This document shows positions 1-8,028 of a stretch of DNA of 64,000 nt, piece by piece. Each line of letters begins with the position of its first letter. Position 1 is the stretch's first letter. Source of the DNA: CAWUEX02 sp963921305 (GTDB lineage: Bacteria; Pseudomonadota; Alphaproteobacteria; Rhodospirillales; Rhodospirillaceae); the NCBI GenBank assembly GCA_963921305.4, contig CAWUEX030000003.1, forward strand, positions 503,744-567,743. The letters run 5' to 3'. The translations under genes were made by a program, and so were the position numbers. The notes below the pieces were generated by a model. It saw only the letters and a list, made by a program, of their open reading frames with translations. It had not been told where the DNA came from and did no database searches.

Positions 1-723
1 GATAGCTGACAAATATGTCTCATCCATCGCTTCAGACCATCCCGCATTGAACCACATCATCAACGCTGAGATATCGTGAGCCGATGTTCCGTAGGGAACG
101 TTCAAATTGTACGTTAGATTTATCTGATCGTCGGTGAACCCTTCCCGCTTCATCACGTCATAAACGGAGATATCATGGTGGGCGCTCTTCGGGTCGTACC
201 AGTCTTCGAAATCAGCCAACGGATTGGTCCGATTAAGGAGTACGAGGGGAACTAGGCGTGGACTGAATGACTTCCATTCGCCTGGCAAAACGTTTCTTTT
301 GTGCTCGGGCCATTCCGCTACCGTGATCCTCTCTCCGTCGAGATAGAAGTCCCACGGCGTAATTTGCTGTCGGCCGGCAGAATCGAGTAGCGGGATACCC
401 AGCCTCTCCGCTGTGTCAATCATTCTGCCATAGCCTGATCCAATACCGTTTCCCCCACCTTCTGGGGTGCCAGGCATATCCTTAAAGGTGAGAAGGCGCC
501 CTCCAATGCGACGGCTGCCTTCAACGACTTGAACGGAATACCCCAATTCCTCAAGAAGCATGGCGGCATAAAGCCCAGACAGACCCGCACCGACAATCAC
601 AACATCTTTCGTTCCTTGAGCCCGGAGCGGTCTTGGCAACACGCCCCGGCCCCCAATAGCGCCTAAGCCAAGCGCCAATGCAGTACGACGCGGAAGATTT
701 GTTTTGTATGGATTTTCGGTCAT
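1..723 (-). CDS. Flavin amine oxidase with Tat signal (N-terminal part; runs off left edge)
   Basis: The first 241 codons are present and the C-terminus lies outside the window. The ATG at 721-723 is followed by a twin-arginine leader (R12-R13, then a hydrophobic stretch) and a Rossmann dinucleotide-binding motif at about residues 41-50 (VVIVGAGLSG). The second FAD contact RRIGGR lies at 71-76. This layout is that of monoamine-oxidase-type FAD enzymes, which oxidise amines or other carbon donors; the Tat leader implies export of a folded flavoprotein to the periplasm. It is a paralogue of the amine oxidase at 5650-7116, with the same order of leader, FAD motif and a GTPE segment. It is divergent from the dehydrogenase starting at 942. 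The substrate is unknown. Confidence 0.88.
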   Translation of the reverse strand, partial: MTENPYKTNLPRRTALALGLGAIGGRGVLPRPLRAQGTKDVVIVGAGLSGLYAAMLLEELGYSVQVVEGSRRIGGRLLTFKDMPGTPEGGGNGIGSGYGRMIDTAERLGIPLLDSAGRQQITPWDFYLDGERITVAEWPEHKRNVLPGEWKSFSPRLVPLVLLNRTNPLADFEDWYDPKSAHHDISVYDVMKREGFTDDQINLTYNLNVPYGTSAHDISALMMWFNAGWSEAMDETYLSAI

Positions 724-941
724 GGATCAGCAGTTCTAATGGGTATCACCTTGTCCAAAACTACTTCTCGCAACGACCGAAAGGATATTAGTTTCTAGCT
801 ATAGCGACGAACGTTTCAGTTATAAACATCGGGTCTCCCGATAAATCTGTTGTGCTCGCTTCTAGATTAAAGCTATTTCGCAATCTCACGTATCCCGACC
901 CACTCTTCATGTGCCTGTTCGTATTTGCGAAGGTGATAGCA

Positions 942-2267
942 ATGATTGCGTATGCGCTTAATTCAATATTACGCCTCCTATTTGCAAGCTTCCTTTCTGT
1001 CGGCTTCATTCTTGCGCCTACCGGCTTAGCTGCACAGGTAGGTTTTGGGCCTGACCCAGAGCTACCCGCACCTGAGCCGTCGGGATACATTCCGACCATC
1101 AATATAGCTAAAGCTGTAGGATGGTCGGACGGTGAGAAGCCAGTGGCTGCATCTGGCCTGGAAGTCTCTGCGTTTGCGACGGATCTCGATCATCCCCGGT
1201 GGATATACACACTTCCAAATGGAGATGTCCTGGTAGCCGAAACCAACGAACCGCCAAGACCAAGCCCGACAAACATTCGATCCCTCGTTATCAGATTCAT
1301 CATGGGGCGCGTGGGCGCGGGGGTTCCGAGCGCCAACCGCATAACATTGTTAAGAGACGCTGATGGAGACGGATGGGCCGAGACCCGCACAGCATTTCTC
1401 GAGAATCTCAACTCTCCCTTCGGCATGGTTTTGGTGGGCAACTCGTTTTACGTGGCCAACACAGATTCTTTAATACGTTACGATTATTCGGACGGCGCGA
1501 CCTCCATTCTCAGCCCGGGCGTTAAAGTCGCTGACTTGCCAAGTGGTGAACCGAACAGCCATTGGACGAAGAATGTTATCGCAGCCGCAGACGGTTCGAA
1601 ACTCTATGTCAGCGTTGGTTCGAACAGTAATGCCGGTGAAGGCGGCATGGAAAAAGAGGTTAACCGCGCCGCAATACTAGAGATTGACCCAAGCAGTGGT
1701 AACACACGCATATTCGCTTCCGGACTACGGAACCCTGTTGGACTTGATTGGGAGCCAGTATCGGGCACCCTTTGGACCACTGTTAATGAACGCGATGCGT
1801 TGGGTGACGATCTAGTTCCTGACTACATGACATCGGTACAAGACGGCGCGTTCTACGGCTGGCCTTATAGCTACTTCGGACAAAATTTGGATCCACGCGT
1901 AACCCCACAAAGGCCTGATCTTGTGACAAAAGCCGTTCTGCCTGACTACGCTCTCGGCGGCCATACGGCCTCACTAGGCCTCGCGTTTTATAGAGGCGAC
2001 ATGTTGCCTGCCAAATACTCTGGCGGCGCCTTCATAGGCCAGCATGGTTCGTGGAATCGCAGCGAACCAGCTGGGTATAAGGTCGTCTTCGTCGCGTTTG
2101 AAGACGGAAAACCCGTAGGGATGCCCCAAGACATTCTGACGGGATTTCTAGATGATGACGGCGACGCCCGCGGCCGACCAGTAGGTGTTGTTGAAGATAA
2201 CAGCGGCGCGCTGTTGGTCACAGATGACGTCGGGAATATCATTTGGCGAATCACGGTAAACGACTAG
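942..2267 (+). CDS. Sorbosone dehydrogenase-like (PQQ-type beta-propeller) protein
   Basis: This is a 441-residue exported protein of the soluble glucose/sorbosone dehydrogenase superfamily (COG2133-like), whose members oxidise sugars or related alcohols in the periplasm, often with PQQ. I chose the ATG at 942 rather than the upstream start at 852 because AAGGTG at 930-935 is a good ribosome binding site and a signal peptide of about 32 residues then begins directly. Family marks are GLRNPVGLDW in the middle, a following segment with FYGWPYSY, and GQHGSWNRS near residue 366. Whether this copy binds PQQ cannot be read from sequence. It is co-directional with the racemase-superfamily gene 24 bp downstream, so the two probably share a transcript. 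Confidence 0.82.
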   Translation: MIAYALNSILRLLFASFLSVGFILAPTGLAAQVGFGPDPELPAPEPSGYIPTINIAKAVGWSDGEKPVAASGLEVSAFATDLDHPRWIYTLPNGDVLVAETNEPPRPSPTNIRSLVIRFIMGRVGAGVPSANRITLLRDADGDGWAETRTAFLENLNSPFGMVLVGNSFYVANTDSLIRYDYSDGATSILSPGVKVADLPSGEPNSHWTKNVIAAADGSKLYVSVGSNSNAGEGGMEKEVNRAAILEIDPSSGNTRIFASGLRNPVGLDWEPVSGTLWTTVNERDALGDDLVPDYMTSVQDGAFYGWPYSYFGQNLDPRVTPQRPDLVTKAVLPDYALGGHTASLGLAFYRGDMLPAKYSGGAFIGQHGSWNRSEPAGYKVVFVAFEDGKPVGMPQDILTGFLDDDGDARGRPVGVVEDNSGALLVTDDVGNIIWRITVND

Positions 2268-2291
2268 CGACTAAATCAAGCTGAAAAGTTG

Positions 2292-3020
2292 ATGGCACTA
2301 AATCTGAGGAAGAAAATTGGAGTCGTTGTCCCACATGGCAACGCCATCCATGAACGTGAATTCCGTGACTTACATTCAACACATGTAGACTTTCAGTTTG
2401 AAAGCTTCGCGGTCCCAGCCACAAACCCGTCAAACTATTGCCCCGAATTACTCGAGAACTTACAGGAACCCATTGGCCGGCTGCGCAATTGGGGGGCAGA
2501 GGCCATACTACTAGGGTGCACCGCAGCTTCCATGATCTGTGGAAGCGACAAGCAGGTCGCAGAACTGGAAACCCTTGCCGGTATGCCAGTGACGACCGCA
2601 GCCAGGGCTGCATCGAATGCCTTTGAAGCACTGTCGGTGAGAAGCCTCGCGATCGCGACACCCTATGGAGACAAAGGCAACCGAACGGTAAGTAATTTTA
2701 TTCTCGGTCTGGGGCTCGATGCTGTGTCCATCAAGGGGCTGGAATTCGACCGCTCACCCGAAGTGTGGGCAACAGAAACAAATTCCATGACGCCTGAGGA
2801 CATGGTGGATTTCATTAGGTCATTAGATGTTTTTGACGCTGACGCGATCTTTCTTCCATGTACCGGACTGATATCCCTAGCGACTCTCCAACACATTGAG
2901 GACGAACTAAAAAAAATCGCCATCAGTTCCGTCCAAGCAGGCTATTGGGCGGCATTGAAAACGATTGGCCTTTGCGAAGAGAGGCCGGGATACGGTCAAT
3001 TACTTGGGAGATGGCCGTAG
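2292..3020 (+). CDS. Asp/Glu racemase superfamily protein (maleate isomerase / arylmalonate decarboxylase-like), two cysteines
   Basis: This 242-residue cytoplasmic protein belongs to the superfamily of aspartate/glutamate racemase, maleate cis-trans isomerase and arylmalonate decarboxylase, cofactor-free enzymes that use one or two cysteines. Both cysteine positions are filled: C76 in LLGCTAAS and C190 in LPCTGL. Y125 in ATPYGDKG matches the conserved tyrosine after the second beta-alpha unit. The C-terminal segment (AGYWAALKTIG, then RPGYGQLL) closely resembles that of arylmalonate decarboxylase as I remember it. Two cysteines favour a racemase or isomerase over a decarboxylase. The start is the ATG at 2292; a TTG lies just before it. 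A relative is encoded at 4673-5425. The substrate is unknown. Confidence 0.82.
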   Translation: MALNLRKKIGVVVPHGNAIHEREFRDLHSTHVDFQFESFAVPATNPSNYCPELLENLQEPIGRLRNWGAEAILLGCTAASMICGSDKQVAELETLAGMPVTTAARAASNAFEALSVRSLAIATPYGDKGNRTVSNFILGLGLDAVSIKGLEFDRSPEVWATETNSMTPEDMVDFIRSLDVFDADAIFLPCTGLISLATLQHIEDELKKIAISSVQAGYWAALKTIGLCEERPGYGQLLGRWP

Positions 3021-3057
3021 AGCGTCGTGCCGGCAATACAAATTGAGCACATTAAGC

Positions 3058-4599
3058 TTACGGACTGTTCTTAAAGGTAACTTCTCCATAACGGATGCCC
3101 ATGCCGTCGGCGGGTAAATTCTCTATGCGGTTACTTAACCCGACGACGTAGGCTGTGCCAGTAAGGAAAATTGCTGGGGCGAGATCGACCATTTCACTCA
3201 TTATCCCTTTCAATTCTCGCTCCCGTTCGATGGGATCCATTATGGCATTGCTGACAACGATACGATTAGCAATGCGTGGTTCGCAGAAGAAGGGATTCGC
3301 CTTCAGACAAGAATAATATTCAAACGGACGTATAGCGTCGTACATGGGGGCGCTGTTCCATGTCATCGAGAACGCATCGACCTCACCCCATTGATTAGAA
3401 GTGTACTTCCGAATAAAATTAGCCAATTGGATATCCCGCAGAGTGACACGAACACCAACAGAAGATAAATCTGCTGCCATCTTTTGAAAGATCAGTTGGT
3501 CGCCGGGCAGAAGCCGGGCCGTCACCTCTATCAGCAGATCAAAGCCGTCTTTGTAACCGGCCTCGGTTAGGAGCGACCTGGCACGGTCTGGATTGTATTC
3601 ATATCCCCTAATCTCCTCGTCATACCCAACGGTGCCTGGCAAAGCACCTTGGGAAGCAGGGCTCACAAGTCCCCCAAGAATAAGATCCGCCATAGCCTCC
3701 TTATCAATTGCGATGTTCAACGCCTGCCGAACCCGCAAGTCTTGTAAAGGCGAGTTAGAATTACCTTCCGTGCGCAAAGCGACTGCTAAGACATTCGGCA
3801 AAGGTACGGTAGAAGTTCGAAAATTATTGCTCTCTACGAGGGGAATGGAATCCGGGTCCAAATTCCAGGCAACATCCACTGCACCGGACATCAATGCTTG
3901 TAGACGCGACGCAGGATCTGTGAGCGTGAGAAGTTCTACGCGCTCGACCGATCCGGTTTCTCGCCAAGTAGAATTAGTGGCGCTCAGAACGATATGCGAA
4001 CCACCGGCACCCCATTGCTCCAGACGATAGGGCCCGGTCCCTGTTGGCTCCTGCGCATACGCTTGAACGCCTTCGGTATTCCACCTCACCGGATCGACGA
4101 TCATCACCAAGCTCAATCGCTTTGGTAAAATTGCATAGGGTTCTTTGGTCTCGAAAATAACGCTGAACTCGGAGTCGGCGATCACGCGATCTATCATGTT
4201 GAGGCGTGAGGCAACTAACTGGCCGCGACCTGCGTCGCTGAGAAGATAGTTAAATGTTCCCACCACCGCCGACGCGTCAAATGGGCGGCCATTGTGAAAG
4301 GTCACCCCCTCTCTCAGGGTAAAACGCCACCTAATAGGGTCGAGAGCCTCCCATGAGGTCGCCAGTGCACCGCGCATTTGCCCGTCTACGGTAAATTCTG
4401 TCAGACCATCATAGAGGGCTGACCACACCATACTGGCTGGTTGACCACTCCCGCCGAATGGGTTCCCTAGTGTCCCAGGCGCCTGAGTACCACCGACAAC
4501 AAGCGTTTCCGCCATGACCGATGGATATAACATTCCCGCCTGGGCTCGCATGACGAGCAGCAGAACAAAGGCGAAGAACGTGAAGCGCTTATTCGTCAT
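3058..4599 (-). CDS. ABC transporter substrate-binding protein, family 5 (peptide/nickel/opine type)
   Basis: This 513-residue periplasmic binding protein has a signal peptide in about the first 31 residues and the family-5 solute-binding fold throughout. Visible marks are the early segment ending in WSALYDGLTEF, LREGVTFHNGRPFDA (the usual motif near residue 100), VRQALNIAIDKEAM in the hinge region, and YNPDRARSLLTEAGY. Family members bind oligopeptides, nickel complexes, opines or glycosides. No permease or ATPase gene lies nearby. A clear paralogue with the same landmarks is encoded at 11793-13352. The gene converges on the racemase-superfamily gene ending at 3020 and is co-directional with the arylmalonate-decarboxylase-like gene upstream of it, 73 bp away. 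Confidence 0.9.
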   Translation of the reverse strand: MTNKRFTFFAFVLLLVMRAQAGMLYPSVMAETLVVGGTQAPGTLGNPFGGSGQPASMVWSALYDGLTEFTVDGQMRGALATSWEALDPIRWRFTLREGVTFHNGRPFDASAVVGTFNYLLSDAGRGQLVASRLNMIDRVIADSEFSVIFETKEPYAILPKRLSLVMIVDPVRWNTEGVQAYAQEPTGTGPYRLEQWGAGGSHIVLSATNSTWRETGSVERVELLTLTDPASRLQALMSGAVDVAWNLDPDSIPLVESNNFRTSTVPLPNVLAVALRTEGNSNSPLQDLRVRQALNIAIDKEAMADLILGGLVSPASQGALPGTVGYDEEIRGYEYNPDRARSLLTEAGYKDGFDLLIEVTARLLPGDQLIFQKMAADLSSVGVRVTLRDIQLANFIRKYTSNQWGEVDAFSMTWNSAPMYDAIRPFEYYSCLKANPFFCEPRIANRIVVSNAIMDPIERERELKGIMSEMVDLAPAIFLTGTAYVVGLSNRIENLPADGMGIRYGEVTFKNSP

Positions 4600-4672
4600 T
4601 TAAGCGCGCAAATCCTCAAAAAGAAAAGTTGGGTGAAAGGCATTCGGCGACCGATCACCCCAGTCCCTGCGG

Positions 4673-5425
4673 TCAAAACTCTTTAAGGAGGCGTCCACAC
4701 CCATAGACTTTGTCGTCTATTCCTGACGCCCGAAGAGCGTGCCAATACGTGGCTGTATTGATTGCAATGACTGGTTTATTGAGCACCAGTTCCATTGCGG
4801 CCGCGAGGCGCACCATACTGCAGTTCGTGCCAACTTGCACAAGGGCGTCAACATCCTCGCCGTCAATCTGGCGGAGGGTTTCGCGCAACGTATCCTCTGT
4901 TATTTCGGCGATACCGGTCCAGCTCTTCGCGCGCAGCGGAACGTCTTTCACCACTTCAAACCCTTCGTCGGTAAAGTACTGCCGCACTTCTTTATTGTTG
5001 ATCGGATAATACGGAGACAAGAAAGAGATCCGCTTTACTCCGCCATAAGCCTTGAGCGCAGCGGTACACGAAAGCGACCCAATACTGCACTTGATGCCAC
5101 CAGACTCCTCTTCGATGTTTTGGACAAATTCCAGGGCACCCTGCTTGCCGCCAAAGAACGTGATGGCCGACATTCCCATAACCAAGTAGCCGGGCTCACA
5201 CGTCACGACGCTCTTAACGGCATCAACGACGTTGCCAGCAATGACTTGTGTGGCATTCCAAGCAGACTTGTCGTCGAGGGCCTTCGCATTTGGCGTAAAG
5301 ATTCTGCTGTAGTGATTGGTCACACCCGGCGGTCGCATCTGTTCCATATCTGGTTGGACAACAGTGTTGGTCGACGGTCCGATGACTCCAAATTTCGCGC
5401 GCCAGCCGAGAACATCTTTGCTCAT
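4673..5425 (-). CDS. Arylmalonate decarboxylase / maleate isomerase-like protein with a single catalytic cysteine
   Basis: This 250-residue protein is of the Asp/Glu racemase superfamily. Of two close ATGs I chose the one at 5425, because GGGGAGGA sits about 7 nt before it and directly abuts the ATG at 5431. The first cysteine position is replaced: the segment reads VMGMSAITFF (G84, M85, S86), which resembles the oxyanion-pocket motif MGTSLSF of arylmalonate decarboxylase. The second cysteine is kept (C202 in GTNCSM), as is a tyrosine near 138-139. In the known family, loss of the first cysteine with retention of the second goes with decarboxylation rather than racemisation. That makes a malonate-type decarboxylase plausible, but the reaction is inferred. 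It is probably co-transcribed with the binding-protein gene that follows. Confidence 0.8.
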   Translation of the reverse strand: MSKDVLGWRAKFGVIGPSTNTVVQPDMEQMRPPGVTNHYSRIFTPNAKALDDKSAWNATQVIAGNVVDAVKSVVTCEPGYLVMGMSAITFFGGKQGALEFVQNIEEESGGIKCSIGSLSCTAALKAYGGVKRISFLSPYYPINNKEVRQYFTDEGFEVVKDVPLRAKSWTGIAEITEDTLRETLRQIDGEDVDALVQVGTNCSMVRLAAAMELVLNKPVIAINTATYWHALRASGIDDKVYGCGRLLKEF

Positions 5426-5649
5426 AGCCATTCCTCCCCAACAAATATAATTAAATGTCCCATTGGACGATTAACAACAAAACCTTTCGCCGTCGTCCGT
5501 TAGAACTTGTTAGTTCGAGGGTTGAGCGACTTGATCTGCACATTCGATTATGTCCGCCAGACATAGAGCCGAGCGTGCGGTGCATAGTTAGGTGCGCCTC
5601 ACATTTTTGTGCGATCTTTTGTTCAACTGAATTTCAAAAGAATCAGCAT

Positions 5650-7116
5650 ATGTCGGACGCGCCAACTCTGAATCGCAGAGCAGTATTAAAAGGCACAACA
5701 GCCTTTACCGTCGCAGCCCTGCGCCCGCGCCACCTCCGCGCTGCTGATAAGTCGGATGTCGTGATCATTGGATCCGGTTTTTCCGGCCTAAATGCAGCGA
5801 TCATTTTGGCTGACGAAGGGGCCAAGGTTAGAGTCTTGGAAGCCAGCAATCGAGTTGGTGGACGGGCATATACAGCGGATCATGTTTATGGCACTCCAGA
5901 GTTTGGCGCCTCTCAAATTGGTCAAGAATACGCCCGCGTTCGTGACATGGCGTATCGCTTAGGTGTCGAGTTAGCTCAAGGGTCTAACATCAATGCGCCA
6001 TTTACGTTTGCCATAGGCGAAACATTAATTCGCCGCGACGAATGGAAAAGTCACTCTCTCAACAAGACCGTGGGAACCGAGAGAGAAGTCATACCATCAG
6101 CGTTGAGAAACTTTTACATCAGCAAATTCAATCCCTTTTCAAGCCTTGAGGATTGGCTTGAGCCAACGTCCGCGATTTATGACATTCCTATGGGACAATG
6201 GCTCATAGAGCACGGCATCTCATCAGAGGCATTGCGATTGATAAATGAGGGTCTGATCGACTCGGATGTATGGAGCACGTCGCTTCTAATGACGCTCCAA
6301 GAAGCAACTCGAAGCCGGATCATGGCCGGTGACAGCGACACAAAGACCTTAGATCAGTTTGAAGCTTTTGCTCCGCTAACGTCGCGCGTTGTTGGCGGGA
6401 CCTCTCGACTACCTGAGGCCATGGCCCGCCACCTCGGGGACGCTGTTCAGCTCAACAAATTTGTGACGAGTATCGGTATGAACGACGGCGGCGTGGAAAT
6501 CAGCTGCATGTATGGGACACGATATAATGCCGACTTTGCGATCTCAGCTGTACCGTTTGGCCCGCTAAGGCGCATCTCGATTTCGCCTGCCTTAGGAGGA
6601 AGACAAGCCCAGGCCGTACGGCACTTACCGTATACCAACAATACCCAGGTCCACATTCGGCTAAAGGGTTCGCCATTCTGGGAACAGGATGAAATGGACG
6701 CATCGTTGTGGACAGACGGCCCCATTAATATCGTTCGACAGCCGATCTGGCATGATGGATCTCGCGACCGGTTGGTCGTGATTTGTTCGGGGAACAAAGG
6801 TGATCGCTTTGACCAACTGTCGCCTGAACAAAGAGGTCAATTTGCAGTACGTGAAATTGAGCGCCTTCGCCCGTCAACCAAGGGCAAGATGGAAGTCATA
6901 GGAATTCATTCCTGGAAACAACACCCGTGGGCGTATGGGTGTGGGTTCACTTTTAATCCAGGCCAAGTCACTCAATTTGTCCATGACATGATCAAGCCTC
7001 ATCACCGTCTCCACTTCGCGGGCGAGCATACGCGCCGTCTGGAAGTCGGTATGGAGTCAGCTATGGAGTCTGGGGAAAGGGCTGCGTTCGAAGTCTTGGA
7101 GCGGATCAGCACTTAA
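5650..7116 (+). CDS. Flavin amine oxidase with Tat signal
   Basis: This is a 488-residue FAD enzyme of the monoamine oxidase family. The ATG at 5650 is preferred over the longer open frame because it gives an immediate twin-arginine leader (NRRAVLKG, R9-R10, hydrophobic stretch to about residue 31). The FAD dinucleotide motif IIGSGFSG follows at 39-46, then NRVGGR. The C-terminal FAD-covering motif is present as HFAGEHT followed by GMESAMESGERAA, so the chain is complete. It should act in the periplasm, oxidising an amine or another hydride donor. The DUF1838 gene follows 69 bp downstream on the same strand and also has a Tat-like leader, so the two probably form an exported pair. It is paralogous to the truncated gene at 1-723. 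Confidence 0.9.
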   Translation: MSDAPTLNRRAVLKGTTAFTVAALRPRHLRAADKSDVVIIGSGFSGLNAAIILADEGAKVRVLEASNRVGGRAYTADHVYGTPEFGASQIGQEYARVRDMAYRLGVELAQGSNINAPFTFAIGETLIRRDEWKSHSLNKTVGTEREVIPSALRNFYISKFNPFSSLEDWLEPTSAIYDIPMGQWLIEHGISSEALRLINEGLIDSDVWSTSLLMTLQEATRSRIMAGDSDTKTLDQFEAFAPLTSRVVGGTSRLPEAMARHLGDAVQLNKFVTSIGMNDGGVEISCMYGTRYNADFAISAVPFGPLRRISISPALGGRQAQAVRHLPYTNNTQVHIRLKGSPFWEQDEMDASLWTDGPINIVRQPIWHDGSRDRLVVICSGNKGDRFDQLSPEQRGQFAVREIERLRPSTKGKMEVIGIHSWKQHPWAYGCGFTFNPGQVTQFVHDMIKPHHRLHFAGEHTRRLEVGMESAMESGERAAFEVLERIST

Positions 7117-7185
7117 GCCCGCAGCAGTTGCGCGCGCCTTATCCGGAGTCTTCAATAGATATTGATGTTGTACGAGGGAGAAGAA

Positions 7186-8028
7186 ATGAAACGCAGAAAC
7201 GTATTGAAAATGATGGGGGTCGCACCTGCAGTACCCGCGCTTCTTTCTTCATACTCTGCTAAAGCTGACGGACATTTATTGGACCCAGAGCTACCCGAAG
7301 ACCTGTACACAATTCATAGGAAACTCAGATACGGGTTCGATGATCGTCTGGTCTATTGGTATATCAATGCAGTCCGATATGGACTGATGGACTCACAGTT
7401 CACACCCCTATGGAATATGCATGTGGGATTTATTGCCGAAGCCACTGATGCGCAGGATGGCTTCACAACCAAAGGTTTGACAGCGATTTTTTATACCGAC
7501 CTAGAGTCTGGTCAGCTACTAGACACATTCACGAATCCATATACCGGTGAGCGCATACCTGTGAATCAACCCGGTATGCGCAAGAACACCAGCCGATATA
7601 GCAAAACAGGTCCGATCCGGAACCGGCCCGAACGGCCTGGCATGACAATGGCTGAATTTGAAGGGATCGGCCCGGCTTGGGTTATCGGAGATGACGTATG
7701 GTGTCGCGATGACGGAGGTTTTCGTGCTGAACCCACAACCGATGAAGGCCGCTTACTACACATCAATGACTGGACCACTTATCACGGGTCGATTTCGGAA
7801 GTCTCCAGTGCTGACGTGACAAGCGCTAATGCCACTCAAACGTTTAACGACATCAACACTTGGCCCAGTTGGCTCAACATGGGCGACTCACCCGGTAATT
7901 ACATATCGCGCGGTTTTGGGCGGAAGTCGTGGTCCATTCAGGGAATGCCGCCGACCTGGCGATGGATAGTCAGCGAACTTTATCCTAAAGAATACGCAGA
8001 TATCCGAGGATACATTGAAGAAGGCTAA
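7186..8028 (+). CDS. DUF1838 family exported protein
   Basis: This 280-residue protein starts at the ATG at 7186, preceded by GAGGGAGAAG. It has a Tat-like leader (KRRNVLKMMG, then a hydrophobic stretch ending near residue 25). The body matches my memory of the DUF1838 family: an RKLRYGFDDRLVYWY segment, NPYTGERIPV in the middle and a tryptophan-rich end (GMPPTWRWIVSELYP). No catalytic function is established for this family as far as I know. It follows the amine oxidase at 5650-7116, which suggests a shared periplasmic role. Its stop codon overlaps that of the convergent molybdenum enzyme gene by four bases. Confidence 0.75.
   Translation: MKRRNVLKMMGVAPAVPALLSSYSAKADGHLLDPELPEDLYTIHRKLRYGFDDRLVYWYINAVRYGLMDSQFTPLWNMHVGFIAEATDAQDGFTTKGLTAIFYTDLESGQLLDTFTNPYTGERIPVNQPGMRKNTSRYSKTGPIRNRPERPGMTMAEFEGIGPAWVIGDDVWCRDDGGFRAEPTTDEGRLLHINDWTTYHGSISEVSSADVTSANATQTFNDINTWPSWLNMGDSPGNYISRGFGRKSWSIQGMPPTWRWIVSELYPKEYADIRGYIEEG

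Noticed and set aside
4739..5503. 254-codon plus-strand frame opposite the decarboxylase-like gene
   Set aside because: It is antisense to a gene with clear family motifs and a strong ribosome binding site.
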